This document shows positions 34,227-42,622 of a DNA stretch of 64,000 nt, piece by piece. Source of the stretch: LSCE01 sp050485425 (GTDB lineage Bacteria; Pseudomonadota; Gammaproteobacteria; Nitrococcales; Aquisalimonadaceae); contig JBJHBJ010000018.1 in the NCBI GenBank assembly GCA_050485425.1, positions 7,112-71,111 on the forward strand, read 5' to 3'. The notes beneath the pieces are model-generated. The model did not search any database. It saw nothing but the letters and a program-made list of their open reading frames with translations, and was not told where the DNA came from. A program made the translations under genes and the position numbers. Each line of letters starts with the position of its first letter. The stretch's first letter is position 1.

Positions 34227-34314
34227 ACCTGCCTGGGTGGTTACCAACCTTGTAGATGGTATTGCCATATCTCAATGCCAGCCTGCGCCGCTGTGGACGG
34301 CGTTGCGCGTCCGC

Positions 34315-34388
34315 GGTGTTGCGCTCGCTCGACGTGGAATGACCATGCCGGCAATCGCGCGTCTTGCTGACAAGCCGCGCAACCGCGC
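34315..34388 (-). repeat. Dispersed repeat, family B, copy 1
   Basis: About 75 bases closely similar to 42502-42577 between gnnA and gnnB. Shared blocks include TGCGCTCGCT, ATGACCA and GACAAGCCGC in the same order and spacing. On the minus strand both copies carry GCGGCTTGTC, and their conceptual translations are alike (ARLVSKTRD and VRLVGRARE, then SERNTAD and SERRTAD). There is no start codon or ribosome-binding site for a real protein, so the element is treated as a non-coding repeat or remnant. Confidence 0.6.
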
Positions 34389-34444
34389 TGAAGCGGAGTA
34401 ATACGTTCGAAAAGGTAGTCATCCCAGCGGAGTGCAGTGCTGCA

Positions 34445-34552
34445 GGCCCGGGCGAGGTGTTCCGTGCCGGGATGTCGGCGAGAGGGACCTCGCCGACAAG
34501 CCCCCATGGAGGGGTTCACGGCGTTCCCGGCACGGAACACCTCGCCCGGGCC
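34445..34552 (-). repeat. Structured dispersed repeat, family A, copy 2 (clover-leaf palindrome)
   Basis: A 108-base element bounded by two perfect 28-base inverted arms (34445-34472 and 34525-34552). Inside are a perfect 10-bp hairpin (TGTCGGCGAG / CTCGCCGACA, 34473-34498) and a smaller CCCC/GGGG hairpin (34502-34514). It would fold as a three-armed cruciform or RNA clover leaf. It is inverted relative to copy 1, and the rest of the gap (34004-34571) holds no gene. It ends 19 bases before the tilS stop, so it also forms the 3' end of any tilS transcript. Confidence 0.8.
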
Positions 34553-34571
34553 GGATCGAAGCCTGGGAAAG

Positions 34572-35879
34572 CTAGACCGGCTCCCAGCGCAGCTCCAGGC
34601 CGACATCGCCCGCCTCCACGGCGTAGCCTTCGCAGATGCAGATTCCGGGAATCGCCACGATGTCGTTACCGTCCCGCAGTAACGGCCAGTGCTCGCGCTG
34701 CCAGGGTGGAATCCCTGCCTCCTGCAGCAGCTTCTTCACCTGCCGTTCGCCCCGCCCAGCCGGCCGGCAGCGCTCGCCGTGGCGCCGGGGGGCCAGTTCC
34801 AGGCCGGCATTCACCAGTTCGGGATCCAGGCCGCCATCGGCCTCCTGTGCATGCAGCACGCCGGCGTCCAGCAACTGCAACGGCTCGCCGTCCCACGGCA
34901 CCGGCAGCGTCCAGGGCGGCGGATCACTGCCCTCGTCAGCATAAAGCAGGCCGCGATAGCGGCGCAGCCGGCCGCCGGACCAGAGCATCTCCGGCTGCCG
35001 GTCGGCCGCCGCCTGGAGCAGATCGTGCAGGCCCTGCTGCAGGCGGTGACGCGGCGGCATCGGCAGATCCAGCCGGCGCAGCCAGGCTCGGATCAGGTTC
35101 CGGACCCGGGCATCCGGCAGGTCGCGCAGCAGCTCGCAGGCCACGGTCGCACCACGGCCCAGCCCGTCCGCCACCGCAAGTTCCTCCAGCAAGCGCCGGC
35201 TTTCCCTGGCCTGCCCTGCCAGTTGCGCCAGGGTCAGGTCGGTGCCGGGCCAGCGCTGGCGCAGCAGCGGCATGACACGGTGACGGAGAAAATTGCGGTC
35301 GTGGGCCAGATCCGCATTGGCGGGGTCATCCAGCCAGTCGAGGCGGTGGGCGTCGGCATAGGACAGAATGGCGTCGCGGGAAATGCCCAGCAGCGGGCGG
35401 GCGAGCATGGCGGCGCCCAGGGGACGGCACGGCAGCATGGCGGCCAGCCCGTCGATCCCCGCCCCGCGCAGGGCGCGCAACAACAGGGTTTCCACCTGGT
35501 CATCGCGATGATGCGCGGTCAGCAGCAGTTCGCCCGCGCCCAGATGGGTTTCCATCACCGCGTAGCGGGCCTGGCGTGCCTGTGCTTCCACGCTAGGGCC
35601 GGAAGACACGTCGACGGCAAGCACCTGGAGCGGCACACCCAGATCGGCGCAGACGTCGCTGCAGTGATCGGCCCAGGAACCGGCGTCGGGATGGAGGCCG
35701 TGGTTCACGTGCAGGGCCCGCAGCGGTGCGGGCAGACTGTCCGGCTGGCCGGCCAGCAGATGCAACAGCACGTGTGAATCCACGCCACCGCTGAACGCCA
35801 CCACCAGCCCGCGCACGCCCCGTTGACGCCCGAGCCAGTCCGCCACGGCCTGGAATTCGAGCTCCCGGGGCAGCGTCAT
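34572..35879 (-). CDS. tilS: tRNA(Ile)-lysidine synthase
   Basis: A 435-residue PP-loop ATPase that adds lysine to the wobble cytidine of tRNA-Ile(CAU), changing its codon and amino-acid identity. The P-loop SGGVDS is at residues 30-35, with the LHVNHGLHPDAG and TAHHRDDQVET motifs following, and DDPANAD...RNFLRHRVMPLL near 190-210 is characteristic. The C-terminal domain (from about residue 360, RRHGERCRPAGRGERQVKKLLQ region) is present in full, as in E. coli TilS. It is four bases downstream of accA and is followed by the repeat gap. Confidence 0.95.
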   Translation of the reverse strand: MTLPRELEFQAVADWLGRQRGVRGLVVAFSGGVDSHVLLHLLAGQPDSLPAPLRALHVNHGLHPDAGSWADHCSDVCADLGVPLQVLAVDVSSGPSVEAQARQARYAVMETHLGAGELLLTAHHRDDQVETLLLRALRGAGIDGLAAMLPCRPLGAAMLARPLLGISRDAILSYADAHRLDWLDDPANADLAHDRNFLRHRVMPLLRQRWPGTDLTLAQLAGQARESRRLLEELAVADGLGRGATVACELLRDLPDARVRNLIRAWLRRLDLPMPPRHRLQQGLHDLLQAAADRQPEMLWSGGRLRRYRGLLYADEGSDPPPWTLPVPWDGEPLQLLDAGVLHAQEADGGLDPELVNAGLELAPRRHGERCRPAGRGERQVKKLLQEAGIPPWQREHWPLLRDGNDIVAIPGICICEGYAVEAGDVGLELRWEPV

Positions 35880-35883
35880 CGCC

Positions 35884-36840
35884 CTACTCCTTGAAGTTGC
35901 CGTGCCGCATCAGCCGCTGGTAACGCTCCTCCAGCAACTGCTCGGTCCCCAGCACTTCCAGTTCGGAGAGCTGTTCCAGGAAGCGGGCTTTCAGCGTCGC
36001 GGCCATGACCTTCGGGTCGCGGTGAGCGCCACCCAGCGGCTCCTCAACCACGATATCGATCAGGTTCAGCTCCTTCAGGCGTCTGGCCGTGATGCCCATG
36101 GCCTCGGCCGCGTCCTGGGCCCGTTCGGCGCTCTTCCACAGGATGGAGGCACAGCCCTCCGGGGAGATGACCGCATAGGTGCTGTAGCTCAGCATCATGA
36201 CCCGGTCACCAACGCCGATGGCCAGCGCCCCGCCGGAACCGCCCTCGCCAATCACGGTGCAGATCATGGGCACACGCAATCCGGCCATTTCCTGCAGGTT
36301 GCGGGCAATGGCCTCGCTTTGCCCGCGCTCCTCGGCACCGACACCGGGATAGGCACCGGGGGTGTCGATGAAGGTGAAGATGGGAAGCTGGAAACGCTCG
36401 GCCATCTGCATCAGACGCAGCGCCTTGCGGTATCCTTCCGGCCGGGGCATGCCGAAATTGCGGCGGATCTTTTCCTTGGTGTCACGCCCCTTCTGGTGAC
36501 CGATCAGCATGACCGGCTTACCGTCCAGCCGGGCGACACCGCCAACGATGGCAGGATCATCGGCAAAGGCGCGATCGCCGTGAAGCTCCTCGAATTCGGT
36601 GAAGATTTCCTTCACGTAATCCAGCGTATAGGGCCGCTGCGGGTGGCGTGCCAGTTGTGCGATCTGCCAGGAACTCAGATTCGAGAAGATCTGCTCGGTG
36701 AGCGTTACGCTCTTCGCCTTCAGACGGCGGATCTCCTCGCTGATATTGAGTTCGTTGTCGTCTCCGACATAACGGAGTTCGTCAATCTTCGCTTCCAGTT
36801 CGGCAATGGGACGTTCGAATTCGAGAAAATTCAGATTCAT
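35884..36840 (-). CDS. accA: Acetyl-CoA carboxylase carboxyltransferase subunit alpha
   Basis: A 318-residue subunit of the carboxyltransferase that moves carboxyl from biotin to acetyl-CoA, the first step of fatty acid synthesis; it partners AccD. The start MNLNFLEFERPIAELEAKID is canonical. Carboxyltransferase features include GDRAFADDPAIVGGVARLDG, GRDTKEKIRRNFGMPRPEGYRKALRLM and the oxyanion-region GEGGSGGALAIGVGD. Length equals E. coli AccA (319). dnaE is 176 bases upstream and tilS four bases downstream. The longer open frame upstream of position 36840 is not AccA-like. Confidence 0.97.
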   Translation of the reverse strand: MNLNFLEFERPIAELEAKIDELRYVGDDNELNISEEIRRLKAKSVTLTEQIFSNLSSWQIAQLARHPQRPYTLDYVKEIFTEFEELHGDRAFADDPAIVGGVARLDGKPVMLIGHQKGRDTKEKIRRNFGMPRPEGYRKALRLMQMAERFQLPIFTFIDTPGAYPGVGAEERGQSEAIARNLQEMAGLRVPMICTVIGEGGSGGALAIGVGDRVMMLSYSTYAVISPEGCASILWKSAERAQDAAEAMGITARRLKELNLIDIVVEEPLGGAHRDPKVMAATLKARFLEQLSELEVLGTEQLLEERYQRLMRHGNFKE

Positions 36841-37016
36841 GTCAACAGGCCCTGGCCAGTATTCTGCAGTTGCCGCCGGCTCCCCGGACGGGGGCGGCAT
36901 TATAGATCGCATCGTTGTATCGTGCGTCACCCGATCTGGCACCGATGGAGTGCCGCACTACCCTAGTCCGGTGCAGGATGGCTCGCAAGTCCGGGGCCGG
37001 TTCCCGCCCCGCCGGA

Positions 37017-40000
37017 TCAGTATTCCACCCGGACGCCCTGCTCCCCGGACAACGCGCCCAGCCGCTGGATCAGTTCGTCCGTCGGACGCACGCGCCAGGC
37101 ATCACCGAAACGCAGCACGGCGCGTGCCTGCTCGCACTCATATTCCATCCACACCGGGCAGCGGCCGTCACGGTAAGTGGCCAACGCCTGCTTGAGGTGA
37201 TCCAGGGCACCGTTTTCCATCTGCCCGCTCTGCAGGCGCATGACCAGGCGCCGCGCATAGGTTTCCCGGACCTCGCCGATATCCAGCACCTTGTCGGCGT
37301 TGATACGCCAACCATCCGAGAAATCATCGTAGCCGAGCGAGCCCTCGACCACGATCAGCTGATCCTTGTTCACCAGATGGCCGAAGCGTTTGTACGCTTC
37401 GGTAAACAGCGTGACCTCAATGCGGCCGGTGCGGTCGTCCAGCACCAGGAACGCAATCCGCCCACCGGACTGGGTGTTGCGGGTGCGCATCGCCATGACC
37501 AATCCGGCGGCAATCACCCGCCGCTCCTTCTGCCGGCCACCGAAGCCCTCACCGCCCACCGGGCTGCCGCCGCTGATCAGTTCGTTGATACGGCCGCTGA
37601 CGACCTTGCCAAGCTCGTGCTCGTAGCGGGCGATAGGATGGCCGGTCAGGTACAGGCCGAGGGTTTCCTTCTCCGCCTGCAACCGTTCCTCGTCATCCCA
37701 TTCCGGCAACACCGGGTCTGCGGCCGCCTGATGCCCCTGGTCCTCGGCCGGCTCGGAGCCAAGGCTCAACCCGAACATGTCATCCTGGCCCATTGCACTG
37801 TTACGGGAGTGCTGTTCGGCCGCCTTGACCGCCGGCGTCACCTGGCTCATGAGCGTGGCACGATTGGCGCCCAGGCTGTCCAGGCAGCCGGCGCGGACCA
37901 GCGCCTCCAGCGTGCGGCGATTGACCTTGCGCAGATCCACCCGCCGGCAGAGATCGTAGAGATCGGCGTACGGACCATTGGCCTCGCGCTCGATGACCAG
38001 CGCATCGATGGCATTCTGGCCCACGCCCTTGACCGCGCCGATGCCGTAGACAATGGTGTGCTCGTCGGCGGCACGGAACTTGTAGCCGGAGCGGTTGACG
38101 TCGGGCGGGAGCACGGTCAGTCCCATGTCCCGGCACTCCTCGATCAGGGTCACCACCTTGTCGGTGGAATCCATGTCCGAGGACAGCACGGCGGCCATGA
38201 ACGGCGCCGGGTAATGCGCCTTGAGCCAGGCGGTCTGGTAGGACAGCAGCGCATAGGCAGCCGAGTGCGACTTGTTGAAGCCGTAGCCGGCGAACTTCTC
38301 CATCAGATCGAAGATGCCGGTGGCGTGCTGTTCGCTGAGGCCGTTGGCGGTGGCGCCCTGGAGGAAGATCTCCCGCTGCTTGGCCATTTCCTCCGGCTTC
38401 TTCTTGCCCATGGCGCGCCGCAGCAGGTCGGCGCCGCCGAGGGAATAACCCGCCAGCACCTGGGCGATACGCTGCACCTGCTCCTGGTACAGGATGACAC
38501 CGTAGGTGGGTTTCAGCACCGGCTCCAGGTCCGGGTGGTGCAGTTCCGGCGTCGGATAGGCCACCTTGGCGTGGCCGTGCTTGCGGGCGATGAAGTCGTC
38601 CACCATACCGGACTGCAGCGGACCCGGCCGGAACAACGCGACCAGGGCGACGATGTCCTCGAAACTGTCGGGTTGCAGCCGCTTGATCAGGTCCTTCATG
38701 CCGCGGGATTCCAACTGGAACACGGCCGTGGTGGCACAGCGCTTGAGCAGGTCGAAACTGGCCCGGTCGTCCAGCGGGATGGATTCGATGTGCAGGGGGT
38801 CTTCGCCCCGTTCCTGCCGGATCAGGTTCACCGCCTTGACGGTCCAGTCGATGATGGTGAGCGTACGCAGGCCGAGGAAGTCGAACTTCACCAGGCCGAC
38901 AGCTTCCACGTCGTCCTTGTCGTACTGCGTCGCCAGCGAGGCGCCGCCCGGTTCGCAGTAAAGCGGCGAGAAGTCGGTCAGGTCGGAGGGTGAGATCACG
39001 ACGCCGCCCGCATGCTTGCCGACATTCCGCGCCACGCCCTCCAGCTTCATCGCCAGATCCAGCAGCGTGGAGATTTCCTCGTCGGTGTCGTACTGCTCCT
39101 TGAGCTCCGGCTCCTGCTCCAGCGCCTTGTCCAGCGTCATGCCGATCTCGAACGGGATCAGCTTGGCGATGCGGTCCACCATGCCGTAGGGGTGACCCAG
39201 CACGCGGCCCACGTCGCGTACCACGGCGCGCGCCGCCATGGTGCCGTGGGTGGCGATCTGGGAGACCTTCTCGCGGCCGTATTTCTGCGCCACGTAGTCG
39301 ATCACGCGGTCGCGGCCCTCCATGCAGAAGTCGACGTCGAAGTCCGGCATGGAGACACGTTCGGGGTTGAGGAAACGCTCGAACAGCAGATCGTAGCGCA
39401 GCGGATCCAGATCGGTGATCTTCAACGCATAGGCGACCAGCGAACCGGCCCCGGAACCGCGCCCCGGCCCCACCGGGATGTCGTTGTCCTTGGCCCACTG
39501 GATGAAGTCGGCCACGATCAGGAAGTAGCCGGGGAAACCCATCTGGATGATCACGTCCAGTTCCCGCTGCAGCCGCTCGTCGTAGACCTTGCGCCGCTCC
39601 GCGTGATCCGGCACCTGCGGGTCGAGCAGCACCTGCAACCGCTCTTCCAGCCCGCGCCAGGATTCCTGGCACAGATACTCGTCGATGGTCAGCCCTTCGG
39701 GTATCGGGAAATCCGGCAGGAAATTCTCGCCCAGGGTGATGTCCAGGTTGCAGCGCCGAGCAATGGCGACGGTGTTGTCGATAGCCTCGGGGATATCGTC
39801 GAACAGCGCGGCCATCTCCCCGGGTGTTCGCAGGTACTGTTCCTCGCTGAACTCGCGCGGGCGGCGGGCGTCGTCCAGCGTACGGCCCTGGTGGATACAC
39901 ACACGGGCCTCGTGCGCCTCGAAATCCTCCGCCTTCACGAAGCGCACGGCATTGGTGGCCACCACCGGCACATCACGCTCCTGGGCCAGTGCCACGGCGG

Positions 40001-40547
40001 CGTGCAGATGGTCTTCATCCCCTGGCCGCCCGCAGCGCTGGAGCTCCAGGTAGTAGCTGTCCGGGAACAGACCCCGCCACCAGTCCAGCTTGCGCCTCGC
40101 CAACGCCACGTCCCCGTTCAGCAGAGCCTTGCCGACATCGCCGTCCTTGCCGCCGGAGAGCACGATCAGGCCCTGGTGATCGGCCTCGATCCAATCCCGG
40201 GAAACCACCGGATAGTCGCCCTTCTGGCCGTGGAGGTAGCTGCTGGAGATCAGCCGGGTGAGCGTGGTATAGCCCCCCCGGTTGCAGACCAGCGCGGTCA
40301 CCCGCGACCGCCCCTCGGGCGCGTCGTCGTCCTCCACCCACAGGTCCGCGCCCACCAGCGGCTTGATGCCGGCCCCGAGACAGGCCTTGAAGAACTTCAC
40401 CATGCCGAACAGATTGCCCTGGTCGGTAATGGCCACCGCCGGCATGCCTGCCGCGGAGGCAGCAGCCACCAGCGGCTTGATACGGACGATGCCGTCCACC
40501 AGGGAATATTCGGTGTGCAGGTTCAGATGTACGAAGGTCTTGGGCAT
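37017..40547 (-). CDS. dnaE: DNA polymerase III subunit alpha
   Basis: A 1176-residue replicative polymerase (C family), close to E. coli DnaE (1160). The N-terminal PHP domain opens with HLNLHTEYSLVDG. The palm aspartates are in PDFDVDFC around residue 399-405, with the third in VKFDFLGLRTL. Helix-hairpin-helix and OB-fold regions occupy the C-terminal third (GRIEVTLFTEAY). PHP residues look mostly conserved, but proofreading is normally supplied by DnaQ. In E. coli this gene follows rnhB directly. Here a three-gene plus-strand cassette separates the two, and dnaE starts divergently from it. Confidence 0.97.
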   Translation of the reverse strand: MPKTFVHLNLHTEYSLVDGIVRIKPLVAAASAAGMPAVAITDQGNLFGMVKFFKACLGAGIKPLVGADLWVEDDDAPEGRSRVTALVCNRGGYTTLTRLISSSYLHGQKGDYPVVSRDWIEADHQGLIVLSGGKDGDVGKALLNGDVALARRKLDWWRGLFPDSYYLELQRCGRPGDEDHLHAAVALAQERDVPVVATNAVRFVKAEDFEAHEARVCIHQGRTLDDARRPREFSEEQYLRTPGEMAALFDDIPEAIDNTVAIARRCNLDITLGENFLPDFPIPEGLTIDEYLCQESWRGLEERLQVLLDPQVPDHAERRKVYDERLQRELDVIIQMGFPGYFLIVADFIQWAKDNDIPVGPGRGSGAGSLVAYALKITDLDPLRYDLLFERFLNPERVSMPDFDVDFCMEGRDRVIDYVAQKYGREKVSQIATHGTMAARAVVRDVGRVLGHPYGMVDRIAKLIPFEIGMTLDKALEQEPELKEQYDTDEEISTLLDLAMKLEGVARNVGKHAGGVVISPSDLTDFSPLYCEPGGASLATQYDKDDVEAVGLVKFDFLGLRTLTIIDWTVKAVNLIRQERGEDPLHIESIPLDDRASFDLLKRCATTAVFQLESRGMKDLIKRLQPDSFEDIVALVALFRPGPLQSGMVDDFIARKHGHAKVAYPTPELHHPDLEPVLKPTYGVILYQEQVQRIAQVLAGYSLGGADLLRRAMGKKKPEEMAKQREIFLQGATANGLSEQHATGIFDLMEKFAGYGFNKSHSAAYALLSYQTAWLKAHYPAPFMAAVLSSDMDSTDKVVTLIEECRDMGLTVLPPDVNRSGYKFRAADEHTIVYGIGAVKGVGQNAIDALVIEREANGPYADLYDLCRRVDLRKVNRRTLEALVRAGCLDSLGANRATLMSQVTPAVKAAEQHSRNSAMGQDDMFGLSLGSEPAEDQGHQAAADPVLPEWDDEERLQAEKETLGLYLTGHPIARYEHELGKVVSGRINELISGGSPVGGEGFGGRQKERRVIAAGLVMAMRTRNTQSGGRIAFLVLDDRTGRIEVTLFTEAYKRFGHLVNKDQLIVVEGSLGYDDFSDGWRINADKVLDIGEVRETYARRLVMRLQSGQMENGALDHLKQALATYRDGRCPVWMEYECEQARAVLRFGDAWRVRPTDELIQRLGALSGEQGVRVEY

Positions 40548-40666
40548 GCTCGACTTCGGCTCGGCCTTGCTTCATCCTTGCCGGCGGTCCGGGAAACTTC
40601 GGCCGGGCGGCCGGCACGGCGGTTTCCTTCTCAGGCAGGCGCCTGAACCGGGCGAAATTGAACGTG

Positions 40667-40672
40667 TATTAT
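40667..40672 (+). promoter_or_regulatory. Possible -10 element for the lpxA2-gnnA-gnnB cassette
   Basis: TATTAT stands out in the 201-base gap between divergent dnaE and the second lpxA gene. The best -35 (CTGAAC, 18 bases upstream) is poor. If used, transcription would begin near 40679, downstream of the in-frame ATG at 40671, which argues for the later lpxA2 start at 40749. Confidence 0.35.
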
Positions 40673-40748
40673 GAACACTCCGCGGCAAGACAGAAACCGC
40701 GGGACGGAACGGATTTTCGTTGAATCACGCAAGCACCTGGATTTCCTG

Positions 40749-41525
40749 ATGATTCACTCCACCGCCAGCATTGACCCGGGAGCCCTGCTGGGCGAGAACG
40801 TCAGCGTCGGCGCCTTCGCCTGCATCGGACCCGGGGTGGAAATCGGCGACGGTTGCCGGATTGGCCACCACGCCGTGATCCAGGGACCGACCCGGTTGGG
40901 CGCGCACAACCAGATCAGCCCGCATGCAGTGCTCGGCGAACCGCCCCAGGATCTGAGCTACAAGGGCGAACCGACCCGGCTTGAGATCGGTGAACGCAAC
41001 ATCATCCGGGAATTCGTCACCATTCATCGCGCCAGCACCAAGGAAGACCACGTCACCCTGGTGGGCAACGACAACATGTTCATGGCTTACAGCCACATCG
41101 GTCACGACTGCCGTGTGGGCAATCACGTGACCATGGCCAATGCCGCCACGCTGGCAGGCCACGTCACGGTGGAGGACTACGTGATCATTGCCGGGCTTTG
41201 CGCCATCCACCAGTTCGCACGCATCGGCGCCTACGCCATGCTCGGAGGGGGCACGATGGCGCCGATGGACATCCCGCCCTATGCCATGGCTTCGGGCAAC
41301 CACGCGAAACTGTACGGCCTGAACAGGCGTGGGCTGCAGCGCAACGGCTTCTCCAGGGACGATATCCAGCAGGTTCGGCAGGCCTACCGGTTGCTGTTCA
41401 ACTCCGGCCTGCGGCTTGAGCAGGCGCTGGAGGAGATCCACGCCAACGAGGCGCTGCGTGCGTCGAAGGCCGTGGACCACCTGGTCCGGTTCATCCGCCA
41501 GAGCAAGCGAGGCATTACCCGATGA
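40749..41525 (+). CDS. Second LpxA-type acyltransferase, linked to gnnAB
   Basis: A 258-residue left-handed beta-helix acyltransferase of the LpxA family, with hexapeptide repeats to about residue 180 and a C-terminal helical domain ending in SKRGITR. The catalytic histidine (H125 in E. coli) is H119 in SHIGHDC, and H154 matches H160. The chain-length ruler position (G173 in E. coli) is Gly167. It differs from classical LpxA at the Lys76 position (Ser70) and the Glu200 position (Arg), with GNHAKLYGLNRRG in the substrate region. Its stop overlaps gnnA (ATGA). Together this suggests O- or N-acylation of UDP-GlcNAc3N, the GnnAB product; that substrate is inferred. The ATG at 40749 opens the conserved MIHSTASIDPGA; upstream ATG 40671 has no ribosome-binding site. 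It is clearly a paralogue of lpxA at 45543-46313. Confidence 0.88.
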   Translation: MIHSTASIDPGALLGENVSVGAFACIGPGVEIGDGCRIGHHAVIQGPTRLGAHNQISPHAVLGEPPQDLSYKGEPTRLEIGERNIIREFVTIHRASTKEDHVTLVGNDNMFMAYSHIGHDCRVGNHVTMANAATLAGHVTVEDYVIIAGLCAIHQFARIGAYAMLGGGTMAPMDIPPYAMASGNHAKLYGLNRRGLQRNGFSRDDIQQVRQAYRLLFNSGLRLEQALEEIHANEALRASKAVDHLVRFIRQSKRGITR

Positions 41526-42481
41526 AAGCGCTCCGTACCGCCGTGGTGGGCACCGGCTACCTGGGGCGCTTTCATGCCCAGAAGTACGCGGCTCTCCCCG
41601 AGTCGGAACTGGTGGCCGTGGTGGACACCGACCGCGAGCGGGCGGAGACGGTGGCGACCGAGGTGGGCTGCCGGGCGCTGACCGATTACCGTGAGCTGGC
41701 CGGCTTGGTGGACGCGGTCAGCATCGTCGTGCCCACCCAGTCGCACCACAAGCTGGCCTCGGATCTGCTCCGGCAGGGCATCCACGTGCTGGTGGAGAAA
41801 CCCGTCACCGTGACGCTGGATGAGGCCGACGACCTGATACGGCTGGCTGCGGAACGGGATCTGCGGCTGCAGGTAGGTCATCTGGAGCGATTCAATCCGG
41901 CCGTGCAGGCCATGGTGGGCATGGTTCAGACGCCGATGTTCATCGAATCCCACAGACTGGCACCGTTCAACCCCCGGGGTGCCGATGTCAGCGTGGTGCT
42001 GGACCTGATGATCCACGACATCGACATCATCCTGAACCTGGTCGGCCAGCCGCTGGCGCGCATCGACGCGAACGGCGTGCCCGTGATCTCCGGGGATATC
42101 GACATTGCCAACGCCCGCCTGCAGTTCGAGAACGGCTGCGTGGCAAACGTCACCGCCAGCCGGGTCAGCCAGAAGAGCGAACGCAAGATGCGGCTGTTCC
42201 AGCCGAACGCCTACATGGCGCTGGACTTCCAGAGCCGCAGCCTGGATGTTCGCCGCAAGGCGGCAGAGACGCCGGCATCGGGCATCCCGGAGATTCTCAG
42301 CGAACAGCAGGCGTTCGAAAGCGGCGATGCCATCATGAGCGAGATCCGCGCGTTTCTGGACAGTATCCGCGACGGCAGCCGACCGATCGTCAGCGGCGAG
42401 GACGGGCGGCAGGCGCTGGCCACCGCCATCGAGATCACTCGGCAGCTTAATGCCCACCCCCTGCCGGGGCAGGTCTACTAA
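41522..42481 (+). CDS. gnnA: GnnA-type UDP-GlcNAc C3 oxidoreductase (Gfo/Idh/MocA family)
   Basis: A 319-residue NAD-dependent dehydrogenase. The Rossmann motif is VVGTGYLG (residues 8-15), the family lysine is in EKP (92-94), and the acid/base motif is IHDID (164-168). GnnA of Acidithiobacillus ferrooxidans oxidises the 3-hydroxyl of UDP-GlcNAc to a ketone, which GnnB then aminates. The lpxA neighbour (coupled by ATGA) and the aminotransferase 141 bases downstream reproduce that known gene grouping. The alternative is a WlbA/WbpB-type UDP-GlcNAc uronate dehydrogenase of O-antigen synthesis, but no 6-dehydrogenase or short N-acetyltransferase is adjacent. Function is therefore inferred from family plus context. 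Confidence 0.8.
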   Translation: MKALRTAVVGTGYLGRFHAQKYAALPESELVAVVDTDRERAETVATEVGCRALTDYRELAGLVDAVSIVVPTQSHHKLASDLLRQGIHVLVEKPVTVTLDEADDLIRLAAERDLRLQVGHLERFNPAVQAMVGMVQTPMFIESHRLAPFNPRGADVSVVLDLMIHDIDIILNLVGQPLARIDANGVPVISGDIDIANARLQFENGCVANVTASRVSQKSERKMRLFQPNAYMALDFQSRSLDVRRKAAETPASGIPEILSEQQAFESGDAIMSEIRAFLDSIRDGSRPIVSGEDGRQALATAIEITRQLNAHPLPGQVY

Positions 42482-42501
42482 CCTTCGTGCGGCTGGTCAG
42501 C

Positions 42502-42577
42502 GGTTCTGCGCTCGCTTGCCGTATGACCACACCCGTGCTCGCGTGCCCGGCCGACAAGCCGCACCACGGCGCCGGGA
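42502..42577 (-). repeat. Dispersed repeat, family B, copy 2
   Basis: About 76 bases in the gnnA-gnnB gap matching the element at 34315-34388 in order and spacing (TGCGCTCGCT, ATGACCA, GACAAGCCGC). It interrupts what should be a tight operon. The minus-strand motif GGCTTGTCGGC also occurs in both family A copies. It may be a remnant of a mobile repeat or a conserved regulatory segment. Confidence 0.6.
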
Positions 42578-42622
42578 CAGGGCAATGCTACCGAGAATAT
42601 CCGTAAGAGAGGACAGCGAACG

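Noticed and set aside
34445..34552. Clover-leaf palindrome as a tRNA or simple terminator
   Set aside because: It has no tRNA consensus (no TTC loop, no acceptor CCA geometry) and no T-tract after either arm.
34135..35275. Open frames of 88-303 codons across the pyrG-tilS gap
   Set aside because: They are built from the palindromic repeats and the tilS antisense strand; no ribosome-binding sites and no domain.
36915..38993. 692-codon open frame antisense to dnaE
   Set aside because: It overlaps the dnaE C-terminal half and has no start signal or domain; shadow of a long high-GC gene.
40671..40748. N-terminal extension of the second LpxA from ATG 40671
   Set aside because: The ATG overlaps the likely -10 hexamer, lacks a ribosome-binding site, and LpxA homology begins only at the ATG at 40749.
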